From contig JAPYWL010000001.1 in the NCBI GenBank assembly GCA_028276365.1, forward strand, positions 44,557-108,556: 64,000 nt of DNA, read 5' to 3'. The translations under genes and the position numbers were made by a program. The notes beneath the pieces were generated by a model. That model was not told the DNA's origin, ran no database searches, and saw only the letters and a program-made list of their open reading frames with translations. This DNA comes from Deltaproteobacteria bacterium (GTDB lineage: Bacteria; DRYD01). Below, in pieces: positions 27,036 to 37,526 of the stretch (positions are counted from its first letter, which is position 1; each line of letters starts with the position of its first letter).

Positions 27036-27533
27036 ATGAGAAATATAGAGGAAAAAATATATTTTAATTGGTATAATCTTAAGAAAGTAGTAGAGAAGTA
27101 TAGATCTTTTTCTAAAATAATAGGTTTTACTAATGGATGTTTTGATATATTACATAAAGGGCATGTATCTTATCTAAATGAGGCTAAAAAATATTGTGAT
27201 ATATTGATTGTTGCTTTAAATAGTGATGAAAGTGTTAAATTAATAAAAGGAGTTAATAAACCTGTCAATAGTTTGGAAGATAGGATGTATGTTGTAGCTT
27301 CTTTAGAAAGTGTAGACTTTGTTACTTTTTTCAATGAATCTACCCCTATTAATTTAATTGAGTATATTTTACCTGATATTGTATTTAAAGGTGGAGATTA
27401 TAAAGATAAAGAAATTCCTGAATTAGATGTTGTTTATAAATACAATATATCTTTTAAAACTTTGGTATTTGTTGAGAATATTTCTACTACAAAGATAATA
27501 AAAGATATATTAATAAAATTTGGGGGTGAATAA
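27036..27533 (+). CDS. rfaE2: D-glycero-beta-D-manno-heptose 1-phosphate adenylyltransferase
   Basis: A 165-residue nucleotidyltransferase that makes ADP-heptose precursors. The signature is GFTNGCFDILHKGHVSYL with the HKGH nucleotide motif. Further conserved parts are KPVNSLEDRMYVVASLESVD and PDIVFKGGDY. It corresponds to the C-terminal domain of HldE, encoded separately 39 nt after rfaE1. Together with the LpxB-like gene at 51473 it supports a lipopolysaccharide with heptose. Confidence 0.94.
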   Translation: MRNIEEKIYFNWYNLKKVVEKYRSFSKIIGFTNGCFDILHKGHVSYLNEAKKYCDILIVALNSDESVKLIKGVNKPVNSLEDRMYVVASLESVDFVTFFNESTPINLIEYILPDIVFKGGDYKDKEIPELDVVYKYNISFKTLVFVENISTTKIIKDILIKFGGE

Positions 27534-27535
27534 AG

Positions 27536-28222
27536 ATGTTTCTACCTTTTTCCAAACCGTCATTAAAATATTTAGAAGAAGACTTAGTTAAGTTAACAGT
27601 TATAGAAGGTGAAAAATGGGATTATATCTATGGGATTATTGTAAATAATTCTAAGCAGGATTTTAAAGTTTTTATTCCTAATTTATCTCAATTTTTAGCA
27701 AAGGATTTAGGTATTGTTAATGGTAAAAAATTAGAATGTTCTATATTAGAACCTATTAAAGATAATTTATATATTTTTAATTTTGAAACTGTTATTAAGG
27801 ATATTAATGAGCATAATAAAGAAATGGATTTAGAGAAACCTAAGAATATAAAAGAAAAAAATTTAGGAAAAATTGGCGAATTATTGAAAAATTTAGATAT
27901 TGAAGCTGAATTAGATATAGAATATAACGCTTTAGGAGTTCCTCATTCTCAAAAAGGAAAAACTTATAAAATATTGTCTAACGGTTTATCTTTGTTTACT
28001 GCTATTCCTATACCTAATGGTACTATCTTAGAAATTATTGTTAAAATACCTTATAAAGAGTACATTGATAGAAAGGGGGATAAATTTAGAGCTAAGGTAC
28101 TTAATTCTAAACAATTAGAGAAAAAGAAATTTGAAACTTTCCTAGAGTTTGAAACTATAGATGAAGAATTAAAAAAGCAGATTTTTGAATTCGCTTTAAT
28201 TAATTATAATATTGATAAATAA
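27536..28222 (+). CDS. PilZ-like protein, degenerate
   Basis: A 228-residue protein. The N-terminal half resembles YcgR-N-type beta domains (YIYGIIVNN, KVFIPNLSQFLAKDLG). The C-terminal half, from about residue 140, has the order of a PilZ domain: a strand, YKILSNGLSLFTAIPIPNGTILEIIVKIP, then FETFLEFETIDEELKKQI. The c-di-GMP residues RxxxR and DxSxxG are not recognisable, so ligand binding is doubtful. Neighbouring KaiC-like and PilT-like ATPases suggest surface motility control. It overlaps nothing and starts 2 nt after rfaE2, with the GGGGGTGA site inside that gene. Confidence 0.45.
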   Translation: MFLPFSKPSLKYLEEDLVKLTVIEGEKWDYIYGIIVNNSKQDFKVFIPNLSQFLAKDLGIVNGKKLECSILEPIKDNLYIFNFETVIKDINEHNKEMDLEKPKNIKEKNLGKIGELLKNLDIEAELDIEYNALGVPHSQKGKTYKILSNGLSLFTAIPIPNGTILEIIVKIPYKEYIDRKGDKFRAKVLNSKQLEKKKFETFLEFETIDEELKKQIFEFALINYNIDK

Positions 28223-28258
28223 ATTATTTAATTAATTTAATTAAAAGAATACATTAAT

Positions 28259-29128
28259 ATGCTAAATAATAAGACAAAAAATTATAATGATAGTAAATTC
28301 AATAAAGGGGAGAATTTATTAGAAGATCTTACTGATGAAAATATAATTATTCAGGGTATAGATAGTGGAAGTGAATATATTAATAAGTTATTTTATTATA
28401 CAATAATAGAAAATTCAAAGCCTGTGTTAAGATCTGTTAATGGGTATCCTAAGGGATCTGTTATAAATATAACAGGTGAAGCTGATACTGGGAAATCCTT
28501 ATTAGCTCAGACTGCTTTAGTTGTTAATGCATTTAAGAATATAAAAGGTGTATATATATCTACTGAAAATCCTTTAAAATATGTTTCATATTCCTTAAAA
28601 AGAATTTCTTTGTTATTAAATCTTGATTTTGAGAAAATAAAAGCTAATATTAAAGTAATTGATTTAACTTTTAAGTATAACTTAATAAATAATATTGATG
28701 AATTTTTAAAGAATTTATATTATGAATTAAGATCGGATTATAAAAATGGGGTGATAGTTTTTGATTCCTTAACGGGGTTTTATGAAAGTAAAGAGGTAAT
28801 GGCAAGGTATATTGTTAGAAGGATTTTTCAATTTTGTAAAAATTTAAATTTAACTGCTTTTTTGATTTCCCAAAAAAGGGAGGATAGTCCATTTAGCTCT
28901 AAATCTGCGGGCGGAATGGCTATTTCTCATATTGCTGATTGTAATATTGTTTTATCTAAGATTATTGTTTCTAGTCCTTACGAAAAGAAGATATATGAAA
29001 AAGAGGTAGGACAAGTTGTTAGAACTTTTAGGATAGATGGTTGTAGATTATGTGGGCATAGCTCTAAAACTCATATATTTGAAATAGATAAAATTGGCTT
29101 AATTAATTTTATTAAACCTTTAGGTTAA
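28259..29128 (+). CDS. KaiC/RecA-like ATPase
   Basis: A 289-residue single-domain ATPase. Walker A reads GEADTGKSLL and Walker B reads GVIVFDSLTGF. A KaiC-type segment, GVYISTENPLKYVSYSLKRI, lies between them. After the core, a CRLCGH motif could bind a metal. It resembles KaiC-like signalling ATPases rather than RecA, which is encoded at 32406. It stands between a PilZ-like protein and a PilT-like motor, so a regulatory role in surface structures is possible. No ribosome binding site is clear before the ATG. Confidence 0.75.
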   Translation: MLNNKTKNYNDSKFNKGENLLEDLTDENIIIQGIDSGSEYINKLFYYTIIENSKPVLRSVNGYPKGSVINITGEADTGKSLLAQTALVVNAFKNIKGVYISTENPLKYVSYSLKRISLLLNLDFEKIKANIKVIDLTFKYNLINNIDEFLKNLYYELRSDYKNGVIVFDSLTGFYESKEVMARYIVRRIFQFCKNLNLTAFLISQKREDSPFSSKSAGGMAISHIADCNIVLSKIIVSSPYEKKIYEKEVGQVVRTFRIDGCRLCGHSSKTHIFEIDKIGLINFIKPLG

Positions 29129-29174
29129 TAAAAATATTTGGTTCATAAAATAGGAAGGTATATTAAATTTAGTT

Positions 29175-29202
29175 GTAGAATAAAATAAGTAGAATAAAAT
29201 AA
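29175..29202. repeat. Perfect tandem duplication of a 14-nt unit
   Basis: GTAGAATAAAATAA is repeated exactly (29175-29188 and 29189-29202), followed by a partial GTAGTAGTAA. It lies just upstream of the tRNA-Thr gene in what should be promoter or leader DNA. Confidence 0.9.
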
Positions 29203-29224
29203 GTAGTAGTAAATAGTGGGTATT

Positions 29225-29296
29225 GCCGGTGTAGCTCAGCGGCAGAGCAGGTGATTTGTAATCACCAGGTCAGGGGTTCAAATCCCCTCACCGGCT
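29225..29296 (+). tRNA. tRNA-Thr (anticodon TGT)
   Basis: A complete cloverleaf. The 7-bp acceptor stem pairs GCCGGTG (29225-29231) with CACCGGC (29289-29295), with discriminator T at 29296. The D-arm starts GCTCAGCGGCAGAGC. The anticodon stem is GGTGA/TCACC with loop TTTGTAA, anticodon at 29257-29259. The T-arm carries GGTTCAAATCC. No CCA is encoded. The PilT-like gene starts 14 nt downstream. Confidence 0.97.
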
Positions 29297-29310
29297 TTTT
29301 AATATCTTAA

Positions 29311-30435
29311 ATGATCGAAACTATATTTAATGAATTGCTTAAATTGATGGTTACTAATAAAGCTTCTGATTTGTATATTAAACCTTTTAATAAACCTATT
29401 TTAAGAATAGAAGATAGTTTATATCCTGTTGAATTTGAGGATATAAAACCTGATTTTACTGAAAATATCTTTGAACTTATAACTACTGTTTCCCAAAAAA
29501 AACAATTTGAAGTAAATCCTGAATTGAATATAATTTATTCCATACCTAATGTTCAAATAAAAGATAGATTTAGGATTAACTTTTATAAAAATAAGGGTTA
29601 TATTGCTTTAGTTATAAGGAGAATAAGTGGTGATATTCCTGATCTTAAGGAACTTAATTTACCTTCTATTTTAAAAAAATTCATGCTAAAAAAGAAGGGA
29701 TTAATTATAGTTTGTGGACCTACAGGTACAGGTAAATCCACTACTTTAGCAAGTTTGATTAACTATATTAATAAAAATTTCAAAAAGCATATAGTTACTA
29801 TTGAGGATCCTATTGAATATGTTATAGAAGATATTAATTCTATAGTTTCTCAGAGGGAAGTAGGAATAGATACTAATAGTTTTGCTGATGCTTTAAAAAA
29901 TGTAGTTCGACAAACTCCCGATATAATAATGATTGGTGAAACTCGTGATAAAGAAACTGCTAATAGTATATTACAGCTTGCTGAAACAGGACATTTAATA
30001 TTAACTACCTTACATTCACCTAATACTGTTAATGCTATTATAAGAATCTTACAATTTTTTGAACAACAGCATCACAAAGAGATAGTTAATTATTTAGCTT
30101 CTAATTTAATAGCAATAATGAGTCAAAAATTGATACCTTCTTTAAAAGTAGGTAGATTGCCTGTAGTTGAGATACTTATAAATAATGCTCGGATGCAGGA
30201 ATTAATGATTGATTTTAATTTTAAGCAAATGAGAGCTGAGATAGATCAGTTTATTGGGGATGGAATGCAATCTTTTGATATTTCTTTAATTAAATTGTAT
30301 GCAAAAGGGTTAATTTCTTTAGAAACTGCTTTAGAGTATGCAGAAGTTCCCCATGATCTTAGTATAAAGATCAGATCTCTTGGAATTAAACCGGGACAAG
30401 AATTGCCATCTGAATTAGAAATAATAAGCGATTAA
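29311..30435 (+). CDS. PilT-like retraction ATPase
   Basis: A 374-residue hexameric ATPase of the type II/IV secretion family. Walker A is GPTGTGKSTT, the Asp box is IVTIEDPIEYV, and Walker B lies in PDIIMIGETRD; the His box is LILTTLHSPNT. Length and motif order match PilT/PilU rather than the larger PilB. The C-terminal PilT signature AIRNLIRE is not recognisable; a related segment would be SFDISLIKLYAKGLIS. No other pilus genes are in the window. The ATG has no ribosome binding site and lies 14 nt after tRNA-Thr. Confidence 0.88.
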   Translation: MIETIFNELLKLMVTNKASDLYIKPFNKPILRIEDSLYPVEFEDIKPDFTENIFELITTVSQKKQFEVNPELNIIYSIPNVQIKDRFRINFYKNKGYIALVIRRISGDIPDLKELNLPSILKKFMLKKKGLIIVCGPTGTGKSTTLASLINYINKNFKKHIVTIEDPIEYVIEDINSIVSQREVGIDTNSFADALKNVVRQTPDIIMIGETRDKETANSILQLAETGHLILTTLHSPNTVNAIIRILQFFEQQHHKEIVNYLASNLIAIMSQKLIPSLKVGRLPVVEILINNARMQELMIDFNFKQMRAEIDQFIGDGMQSFDISLIKLYAKGLISLETALEYAEVPHDLSIKIRSLGIKPGQELPSELEIISD

Positions 30436-30476
30436 TAAATTTAATAAAAATATAATGAAAAAGGAAGGTGTTTATA

Positions 30477-30668
30477 ATGTCTAGAGTATGTGAAATATGT
30501 TTAAAAGGTACTATTACTGGTTATAAAGTAAGTCATTCTAATAGACATACTAAAAGGAAATGGTTTCCTAATTTAAGAAGAGTAAAAATAAATGATAGTT
30601 ATATAAGAATTTGTTCTAGATGTTTTAAAAAATATGGAGTTCAGATTAAATTAGCTGCTGCTAAATAA
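30477..30668 (+). CDS. rpmB: 50S ribosomal protein L28
   Basis: A 63-residue ribosomal protein. The opening [20 protein letters not shown] and the [17 protein letters not shown] segment are diagnostic. Two CxxC pairs (CEIC and CSRC) suggest a zinc-binding form. Start: the ATG at 30477 follows AAGGAAGGTG, so the GTG at 30468 is not used. L21 follows 33 nt downstream. Confidence 0.97.
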   Translation: MSRVCEICLKGTITGYKVSHSNRHTKRKWFPNLRRVKINDSYIRICSRCFKKYGVQIKLAAAK

Positions 30669-30701
30669 AATAGAGAGTGATAAAAAGGAGGCAAAGATAA
30701 A

Positions 30702-30998
30702 ATGTTAGCTATAGTTGAAATTAAAGGTCATCAGTATAAAGTTAATAAAAATGATATTATAATAACTGAGAAAATAGATGCTAAAGAAGGAGATGAAATA
30801 GAATTAAATAATGTTTTGCTTTATTATGATAACAATGAATTGAAAGTAGGCAAACCTTATTTAGATATAAAATTAAAAGCAAGGGTTTTAGAACATTTTA
30901 AAGGAGATAAAGTTACTATTTTTAAATATACTCCTAAAAAAAGATATAGAAGAAAAAGAGGTCATAGACAATCATTAACTAAATTACAGATATTATAA
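30702..30998 (+). CDS. rplU: 50S ribosomal protein L21
   Basis: A 98-residue ribosomal protein. It opens LAIVEIKGHQYKV and ends in the basic KRYRRKRGHRQSLTKLQI typical of L21. Length is normal. An AAGGAGGC site precedes the ATG. In most bacteria L27 (rpmA) follows directly, but here tRNA-His and fabF follow, so rpmA is elsewhere. Confidence 0.97.
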   Translation: MLAIVEIKGHQYKVNKNDIIITEKIDAKEGDEIELNNVLLYYDNNELKVGKPYLDIKLKARVLEHFKGDKVTIFKYTPKKRYRRKRGHRQSLTKLQIL

Positions 30999-31015
30999 GA
31001 ATTTATTATAATAAT

Positions 31016-31089
31016 GGTGGGTGTAGCTCAGCGGTTAGAGCAGTGGACTGTGGATCCACGGGTCGGGGGTTCAAATCCCCTCACCCACC
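31016..31089 (+). tRNA. tRNA-His (anticodon GTG)
   Basis: The acceptor stem GTGGGTG (31017-31023) pairs with CACCCAC (31082-31088). A G at 31016 opposite C at 31089 is the extra G-1:C73 pair unique to tRNA-His. The anticodon stem is GTGGA/TCCAC with loop CTGTGGA, anticodon at 31050-31052. The T-arm carries GGTTCAAATCC. No CCA is encoded. fabF starts 11 nt downstream. Confidence 0.97.
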
Positions 31090-31100
31090 CCTAATTTATC

Positions 31101-32333
31101 ATGAACAATAGGGTAGTTATTACAGGGTTAGGTGTTATTTCTCCATTGGGACTAAATATAAATGAATTTTGGAATAATTTAATTAATGGAAAAAATGGGA
31201 TAACTATTAATACAAGGATTAACACTGATAATTTTAAAACAAAGATAGCAGGGTTAGTGCCTAATTCTTTTGATCCTTATAATTATATTGATAAAAAACA
31301 TATAAGAAAGATGGACAGGTATTGTCATTATGGTGTAGCTGCTGCTGAATTAGCTTTAAAAGATTCCGAAATTAATTTAAATAACTATGATCCTTTTAGA
31401 ATAGGTGTTTTCGTTGGTTCAGGGATTGGGGGGATTGAAACTTTTGAAGAGCAAACTTTTATTTATTTAAATAGTGGAAATTCAAAAGTTAGTCCATTTT
31501 TTGTGCCTAAAATGATAGTTAATATCTTAGCTGGTTGGATTGGAATTATTTATAATATTAAAGGACCTAATTTAACTTACGTTAGTGCATGTTCTAGTTC
31601 ATTACATGCTTTAGGAGAAGGGTTCTTAGCTGTTAAGAATGGCTTAGTAGATGTTGCTATAGTAGTAGGTTCAGAAGCTCCTATTACTAATATGGCTATT
31701 GCTGGATTTGAGAATATGGGAGCTTTATCAAAAAACCCTGATCCTAATACTGCTTCTAGACCTTTTGATTTAAATAGAGATGGATTTGTTATTTCTGAAG
31801 GGGCTGGGGCTTTAGTATTAGAAAATTTAAGTTCTGCTAATAAAAGAGATGCTAAAATATATGCTGAAATTATTGGGTATTCTCATACTTGTGATGCTTA
31901 TCATATAACTGCTCCTGATCCTGAAGCTACTTCTATTAAGCAAGCTATTAAATCAGCTATAAATGGTATAGATATTGAGCAAATAGATTATGTAAATGCT
32001 CATGGAACTTCTACTCCTTATAATGATAAAACAGAAACTAAAGCTATAAAAGAAGTTTTAGGAGATAGAGCTTATAAAATTAATATAAGTTCGATAAAAT
32101 CGATGATAGGTCATACTTTAGGTGCTGCTGGAGCTATTGAAAGTATTGCTACAGTTTTAGCTATCTATAATAAAGTTATTCCTCCTACTATTAATTATTC
32201 AACTCCTGATCCTGAATGTGATTTAAATTATACTCCTAATAAGGCAGTATCAAGAGAGATTAATATAGCTTTGAAAAATTCGTTTGGTTTTGGTGGGCAT
32301 AATGTAGTGGTAGCTTTTAAAAAATTTTCGTAA
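31101..32333 (+). CDS. fabF: Beta-ketoacyl-ACP synthase II
   Basis: A 410-residue condensing enzyme that elongates fatty acyl chains on acyl carrier protein. The Cys-His-His catalytic triad is visible: C164 in SACSSSLHA, H301 in NAHGTSTPYNDK and H338 in IGHTLGAAGA. The C-terminal FGFGGHN loop is intact. No other fab genes are adjacent. The ATG has no ribosome binding site and lies 11 nt after the tRNA-His 3' end. Confidence 0.97.
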   Translation: MNNRVVITGLGVISPLGLNINEFWNNLINGKNGITINTRINTDNFKTKIAGLVPNSFDPYNYIDKKHIRKMDRYCHYGVAAAELALKDSEINLNNYDPFRIGVFVGSGIGGIETFEEQTFIYLNSGNSKVSPFFVPKMIVNILAGWIGIIYNIKGPNLTYVSACSSSLHALGEGFLAVKNGLVDVAIVVGSEAPITNMAIAGFENMGALSKNPDPNTASRPFDLNRDGFVISEGAGALVLENLSSANKRDAKIYAEIIGYSHTCDAYHITAPDPEATSIKQAIKSAINGIDIEQIDYVNAHGTSTPYNDKTETKAIKEVLGDRAYKINISSIKSMIGHTLGAAGAIESIATVLAIYNKVIPPTINYSTPDPECDLNYTPNKAVSREINIALKNSFGFGGHNVVVAFKKFS

Positions 32334-32405
32334 TTTTTAGATATTAATTTCCGCTTGCTGAAGGAGCGGAATAAAAATACTTCAGCTAACTTCTATAAAA
32401 ATCTT

Positions 32406-33467
32406 ATGGATGAATTAAAAGAAAAAAATAAAGAATCTATTTTAAGAAGTGTTATTTCACAGATAGAGAAAGAATTTGGAAAAGGTAGTATAATGAAATT
32501 GGGTCAATATGAAAAATTACAAGTGGAATCTATATCTACGGGTAGTTTGACGTTAGATTTAGCTTTAGGTGTTGGGGGATTTCCAAGAGGAAGGATCTCA
32601 GAGATATTTGGGCAAGAGTCTTCGGGTAAAACAACATTAGCTTTATGTGCTATAGCTAATGCTCAAAGAAATGGGGGGATTGCGGCGTTTATTGATGCTG
32701 AGCATGCTCTTGATCCTGTTTATGCTAAGAATTTGGGAGTTGATATTGATAATTTGTATATAAGTCAACCGGATAGTGGAGAGCAAGCTTTAGCTATTGT
32801 TGATATGTTATCTAGATCTAATGTAGTAGATATTATTGTAGTGGATTCGGTAGCTGCATTGGTGCCTCAAGCTGAATTAGAAGGTCAAATAGGTGATCAA
32901 TTTATAGGATTACAAGCAAGATTAATGTCTCAAGCTCTTAGAAAATTAACTGCTTTAATTTCTAAATCTAAAACTGCCGTTATTTTTATAAATCAAATAA
33001 GAGAGAAAGTAGGAGTTATGTTTGGAAATCCTGAAACTACTCCAGGTGGTAGAGCACTTAAGTTTTATGCCAGTGTTAGGATTGAATTAAAAAAGATAGA
33101 GAATATTAAGAAAGGGGATTTAAATATAGGGGCTAAGATAAAAGCTAAGGTAGTTAAAAATAAAGTAGCTCCTCCATTTAGAGAAGCAGTTTTTAATATT
33201 ATTTTTGGACAAGGTATAGATAAGTTATCTGAAATTGCTGATCTTGCAATTGAATTAAATATTATTACTAAAACAGGATCTTGGTACTCTTATAATAATG
33301 AAAAAATTGGACAGGGTAAAGATAAGGTATTAGAATTTCTTAATTCTAATCCCTCTATTTTAGAGCAAATTGAAAAGACTATTATTCAAAATTATTCTAT
33401 TAATAATTTATTAACAAGATCTAATCAAGGTAATAATTCTGTAGAGGAAGAATTAATTGAAAAATAG
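32406..33467 (+). CDS. recA: Recombinase RecA
   Basis: About 353 residues. It opens [16 protein letters not shown] and has Walker [10 protein letters not shown], where the second residue is Gln instead of the common Pro. Other RecA marks are [24 protein letters not shown] and the L2 loop [13 protein letters not shown]. It drives homologous recombination and the SOS response. The start is uncertain: a TTG at 32355 would add 17 residues, with an AAGGAG inside that extension that fits no nearby start codon. The ATG at 32406 gives the normal family length but lacks a clear ribosome binding site. Confidence 0.97.
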   Translation: MDELKEKNKESILRSVISQIEKEFGKGSIMKLGQYEKLQVESISTGSLTLDLALGVGGFPRGRISEIFGQESSGKTTLALCAIANAQRNGGIAAFIDAEHALDPVYAKNLGVDIDNLYISQPDSGEQALAIVDMLSRSNVVDIIVVDSVAALVPQAELEGQIGDQFIGLQARLMSQALRKLTALISKSKTAVIFINQIREKVGVMFGNPETTPGGRALKFYASVRIELKKIENIKKGDLNIGAKIKAKVVKNKVAPPFREAVFNIIFGQGIDKLSEIADLAIELNIITKTGSWYSYNNEKIGQGKDKVLEFLNSNPSILEQIEKTIIQNYSINNLLTRSNQGNNSVEEELIEK

Positions 33468-33517
33468 TTAAAAAATAATCAAGGAATATTAAAAGTAATT
33501 AATGGGTGATATTGTTT

Positions 33518-36187
33518 ATGTTAAATAAAAATTATAATCATAAGGAAATAGAAGAAGTTTTATTAAAAGAATTTTATGAAGTAAATAAAATAGAACCTAA
33601 ATTTAAGAATCCTTCTTATTCTATTGTAATCCCACCTCCTAATGTTACAGGATCTTTACATATGGGACATGCTTTAAATAATACCATTCAGGATTTTTTA
33701 GTTAGATATCATTTATTAAAAGGATATGATAGTGTCTGGTTTATAGGTACTGATCATGCGGGGATTGCTACTCAGAATGTTGTTGAAAAAAAATTATTAA
33801 AAGAGGGGATTAAGAGAAAAGATTTATCAAAAGAAGAGTTTTTGAAATATATTTGGGATTGGAAAGAGGAATATGGAAATATTATATTAGAGCAGTTTAA
33901 AAAATTAGGTATCTATGCTTATTTTGATAAAGCTAGATTTACTATGGATGAAGAATATACAAAAGCTGTTAAAAAAGCTTTTGTTCATTTATTTAATAAG
34001 GGTTATATTTATAAGGGGAAGCGAGTTATAAATTGGTGTAGCAGATGTTTAACTAGTTTATCTGATTTAGAAGTAGTTCATAAAGAGAAAGAAAATAATT
34101 TATATTATGTTAAATATAAATTAGAAGATGAGGAAGATTATTTAATTATAGCAACTACCAGGCCTGAAACTATATTAGCTGATACAGCTGTAGCTGTTAA
34201 TCCCAAAGATCAAAGATATATTAAATATATTAATAAAAGGGTTTTTGTGCCTATTGTTAATAGATTAGTTCCAATTGTAGGGGTTGAAGAAGTAGATATA
34301 TCTTTTGGTACAGGGGTTTTAAAAATAACTCCTGCTCATGATTTTAATGATTATAAAATTTATAAAAAGTTAAAAGAGAGAGGAATTGACATAGATATTA
34401 TAAATATATTTACAAAAGAAGCTTGTATTAATCTTGAAGATAGTAAATATTATGGATTAGATAGGTTTAAGGCAAGAGAGGAAATAGTAAAAGATTTGGA
34501 ACAGATGGGATTATTAGTAAAAGTTGAGTCTCATAGGAGTAATATAGGACATTGTTATAGATGTGATAATATTATTGAACCTTATTATTCTGATCAGTGG
34601 TTTATTAGAATGGATAAAAATGATCCTTTAATAGGTAGAGCTATTGAGGTAGTTAAAAGTGATAAAATTAAGTTTTATCCAAGTGTATTTAAGAAGGTGG
34701 TTTTAGATTGGTATGAGAATATCGAGGATTGGTGTGTATCTAGGCAAATAGTATGGGGTCATAGGATTCCTGTTTTTTATTGTAAAGATTGTTTAAATAT
34801 ATGGGCTGATGAAAGAGATGAAGTTAAAAATTGTATTAAATGTAATTCAGATAATATTTATCAAGAAGAAGATGTATTGGATACGTGGTTTAGTTCTGCT
34901 TTATGGCCGTTTGCTGTTATGTTTTGGCCTGATATTGATAAATTTAATAAATATAAAACCTTTTATTATCCTACTAATGTCTTAACTACTGCAAGAGAAA
35001 TATTGTTTTTATGGGTTAGTAGAATGATATTTATGTCTTTAGAATTTATTAATGATATTCCTTTTAAGGATGTTATTATACATGCAGTTATATTAGCTCC
35101 TAGTGGTAAAAGAATGAGTAAATCTTTAGGAACTGGTATTGATCCACTGGAATTAATTGAAAAATATGGTGCTGATTCTACTAGAATGGGATTAATTTTA
35201 CAAGTGGGTGAATCGCAAGATGTTAAATTTAATTATGAAAAAATAGAGATGGCTAAAAACTTTATAAATAAAATCTGGAATTCCATTAGATATTACCAAT
35301 TTAGATTATCTAGTAATTATGATTTTAAATATAAGCTTAAAGATAAAGATTTAGTTAATTTAATTAATTCTTGGATATTAATTAAAACTTTATATTTAAT
35401 TGAAAATTTGGAAAGATATGTAAAAGAATATAAATTCTTTGATTATGTAATGAGTTTATATCATTTTGTTTGGAATGTATTTTGTGATTGGTATTTGGAA
35501 TTTACAAAATTTATTGAATTAGAAGAATTTAAGGATACTATAGAAATAATTATTAAGGTAATTTTAGTTTATTTACATCCAATTGTTCCTTTTGTTAGTT
35601 ATTATATTTATAAGAATTTGTTTAATGAAATTATTTTAGATATTAATATAAATGATTTAGTTGATAATTTAAATAAAAGAATTGATGATATGGAAAATGT
35701 AAAAGCTATAGATAATTTAATAGAATTAATAAAATTTATAAGGCCGTATGTTAATGATTTATTATTTGTTTCAAAACAAAATAATATAAAGTTAGAGAAT
35801 GTTTTTATACATTTACAAGGTTTGGAGAAATTATTTAAAGATAATTATATTTCAGATTTATTAAATATTATATCAATTTTTACTAAATCAAAAATTACTG
35901 AATTATCAGATGATCAAAGTTTTAATAAATATTATGATTTATACTATAATGATGTTTTAATAAGAATTTTTATTGAAAAAGATCTAATTGATTTTTATAG
36001 AAATTATATCCTAAAAGAATTGAATAATAAAATTCAGCAAAAAGAAAAAATAGAGAAGTTATTGAGTAATAATGAATTTATAAATAAAGCAAATTTAGAT
36101 GTTATAGAAAATTATAAAAAGGAATTATCTCAAATAAATGAAATTATAACTAAAAATAATCAGATACTAAATTTATTGAGAAATTAA
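33518..36187 (+). CDS. valS: Valyl-tRNA synthetase
   Basis: About 889 residues, class I. The HIGH motif reads HMGH in [16 protein letters not shown] and the KMSKS motif reads RMSKS in [14 protein letters not shown]. An editing (CP1) domain with [15 protein letters not shown] lies between them. Zinc-finger-like CxxC pairs occur in HCYRCDN and again in FYCKDC and NCIKC. A C-terminal coiled-coil arm (about the last 60 residues) is present. Start: the ATG at 33518 follows GGGTGAT at a long spacing; GTG and TTG codons slightly upstream are alternatives. Confidence 0.97.
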   Translation: MLNKNYNHKEIEEVLLKEFYEVNKIEPKFKNPSYSIVIPPPNVTGSLHMGHALNNTIQDFLVRYHLLKGYDSVWFIGTDHAGIATQNVVEKKLLKEGIKRKDLSKEEFLKYIWDWKEEYGNIILEQFKKLGIYAYFDKARFTMDEEYTKAVKKAFVHLFNKGYIYKGKRVINWCSRCLTSLSDLEVVHKEKENNLYYVKYKLEDEEDYLIIATTRPETILADTAVAVNPKDQRYIKYINKRVFVPIVNRLVPIVGVEEVDISFGTGVLKITPAHDFNDYKIYKKLKERGIDIDIINIFTKEACINLEDSKYYGLDRFKAREEIVKDLEQMGLLVKVESHRSNIGHCYRCDNIIEPYYSDQWFIRMDKNDPLIGRAIEVVKSDKIKFYPSVFKKVVLDWYENIEDWCVSRQIVWGHRIPVFYCKDCLNIWADERDEVKNCIKCNSDNIYQEEDVLDTWFSSALWPFAVMFWPDIDKFNKYKTFYYPTNVLTTAREILFLWVSRMIFMSLEFINDIPFKDVIIHAVILAPSGKRMSKSLGTGIDPLELIEKYGADSTRMGLILQVGESQDVKFNYEKIEMAKNFINKIWNSIRYYQFRLSSNYDFKYKLKDKDLVNLINSWILIKTLYLIENLERYVKEYKFFDYVMSLYHFVWNVFCDWYLEFTKFIELEEFKDTIEIIIKVILVYLHPIVPFVSYYIYKNLFNEIILDININDLVDNLNKRIDDMENVKAIDNLIELIKFIRPYVNDLLFVSKQNNIKLENVFIHLQGLEKLFKDNYISDLLNIISIFTKSKITELSDDQSFNKYYDLYYNDVLIRIFIEKDLIDFYRNYILKELNNKIQQKEKIEKLLSNNEFINKANLDVIENYKKELSQINEIITKNNQILNLLRN

Positions 36188-36216
36188 GGGAAAAGAAGGG
36201 TGGGATTGATTTTGTA

Positions 36217-37509
36217 ATGAAGTGTAGTTTTTGTTTAAAGAATATTAATATTGATAAAAAGATAGTATTACAAGGGAAAGAGGCGTATATATGTGAGGAT
36301 TGTTTGTTAGCGGGTTTTTCTACTTTAGTTAGTTTAAAACCTGATTTAAATAATAATTTAACTAATAGTGTTTTAGCTAATAATAAAGAATTAATTCAAA
36401 ATGATAATAAAAATCAGAAAAAGATTAATTTATTAACTCCTAGTCAAATAAAGAAACATTTAGATGATTATGTAATTGGTCAAGAGGAAGCTAAGAAAAT
36501 ACTTTCAGTAGCTGTTTATAATCATTATAAAAGAGTATTTGTTAGTTCTAATGAATTAGTGAATGAATTATCTTTAAATGATGTAGAATTACCTAAGTCT
36601 AATATTCTATTGATAGGTCCTACGGGATCTGGTAAAACTTATTTAGCAAGTATATTAGCTAAGATACTAAATGTTCCATTTTCTATTTCAGATGCTACTT
36701 CTATAACTGAAGCTGGGTATGTAGGAGAGGATGTAGAGAATATATTATTGAGATTGATTCAGGCTGCTGATTTTGATCTTACTAGAGCTCAAGTAGGGAT
36801 ATGTTATATAGATGAGATAGATAAGATAGCTAGAAAAAGTGCAGATAATCCATCTATAACGAGAGATGTGTCTGGTGAAGGTGTTCAACAAGCTTTACTT
36901 AAAATCTTAGAAGGTACGATTGCTAATGTACCTCCTGGAGGAGGTAGGAAACATCCTCATCAACAATATATTCAATTAAACACTACTAATATTCTATTTA
37001 TAGCAGGGGGGGCTTTTAGTGGATTAGAAGATATTATAAAACAAAGATTGAAGTCTTCTACTTTAGGCTTTAGAGTCAGTCCTTCTAAATATCAAGATAA
37101 TGAAAATATATTTAGTTATGTAATTAGTGATGATTTATTAAAGTTTGGGTTTATACCTGAGTTTATTGGTAGATTTCCTGTTATTGCTCCTTTAAGTAAA
37201 TTATCTTTACAACAGTTAGAGGATATTTTAATTAAACCTAAGAATGCAATTATAAAGCAGTATCAAAAATTATTTGCATTAGATAATATAAAATTGGAGT
37301 TTGAACAAGAAGTTATTAAATATATAGCAAAAAAAGCTTATGAATCTAAAACTGGTGCTAGAGCTTTAAAATCTATTTTAGAAGATATTTTATTAGATCT
37401 TATGTTTGAATTACCTTCTAATAATAAAAAACTAAAGACCATTATTATAAATATGGAATATATAAAAGAACTAGAACAAAAAGAACTAAAATTACCTAAA
37501 AGTGCTTAA
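36217..37509 (+). CDS. clpX: ATP-dependent Clp protease ATP-binding subunit ClpX
   Basis: A 430-residue AAA+ unfoldase. The N-terminal zinc-binding domain has two CxxC pairs (CSFC, CEDC) within 25 residues. Walker A is GPTGSGKT, Walker B is [11 protein letters not shown], and the pore loop [11 protein letters not shown] is intact, as are the PEFIGRFPV sensor region and GARALKSIL sensor II. ClpP is not adjacent in this window. A GAAGGGTGGG site precedes the ATG. ValS lies 29 nt upstream. Confidence 0.97.
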   Translation: MKCSFCLKNINIDKKIVLQGKEAYICEDCLLAGFSTLVSLKPDLNNNLTNSVLANNKELIQNDNKNQKKINLLTPSQIKKHLDDYVIGQEEAKKILSVAVYNHYKRVFVSSNELVNELSLNDVELPKSNILLIGPTGSGKTYLASILAKILNVPFSISDATSITEAGYVGEDVENILLRLIQAADFDLTRAQVGICYIDEIDKIARKSADNPSITRDVSGEGVQQALLKILEGTIANVPPGGGRKHPHQQYIQLNTTNILFIAGGAFSGLEDIIKQRLKSSTLGFRVSPSKYQDNENIFSYVISDDLLKFGFIPEFIGRFPVIAPLSKLSLQQLEDILIKPKNAIIKQYQKLFALDNIKLEFEQEVIKYIAKKAYESKTGARALKSILEDILLDLMFELPSNNKKLKTIIINMEYIKELEQKELKLPKSA

Positions 37510-37526
37510 AATAAAAATTAACTACT

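Noticed and set aside
29700-29730. PilB-type assembly ATPase as alternative for the PilT-like gene
   Set aside because: The protein lacks the long N-terminal domain of PilB, and the length fits PilT/PilU.
32341-32405. RecA start at the TTG 32355
   Set aside because: The extension contains the AAGGAG that would be a ribosome binding site, and the ATG at 32406 gives the normal RecA length; the choice remains open.
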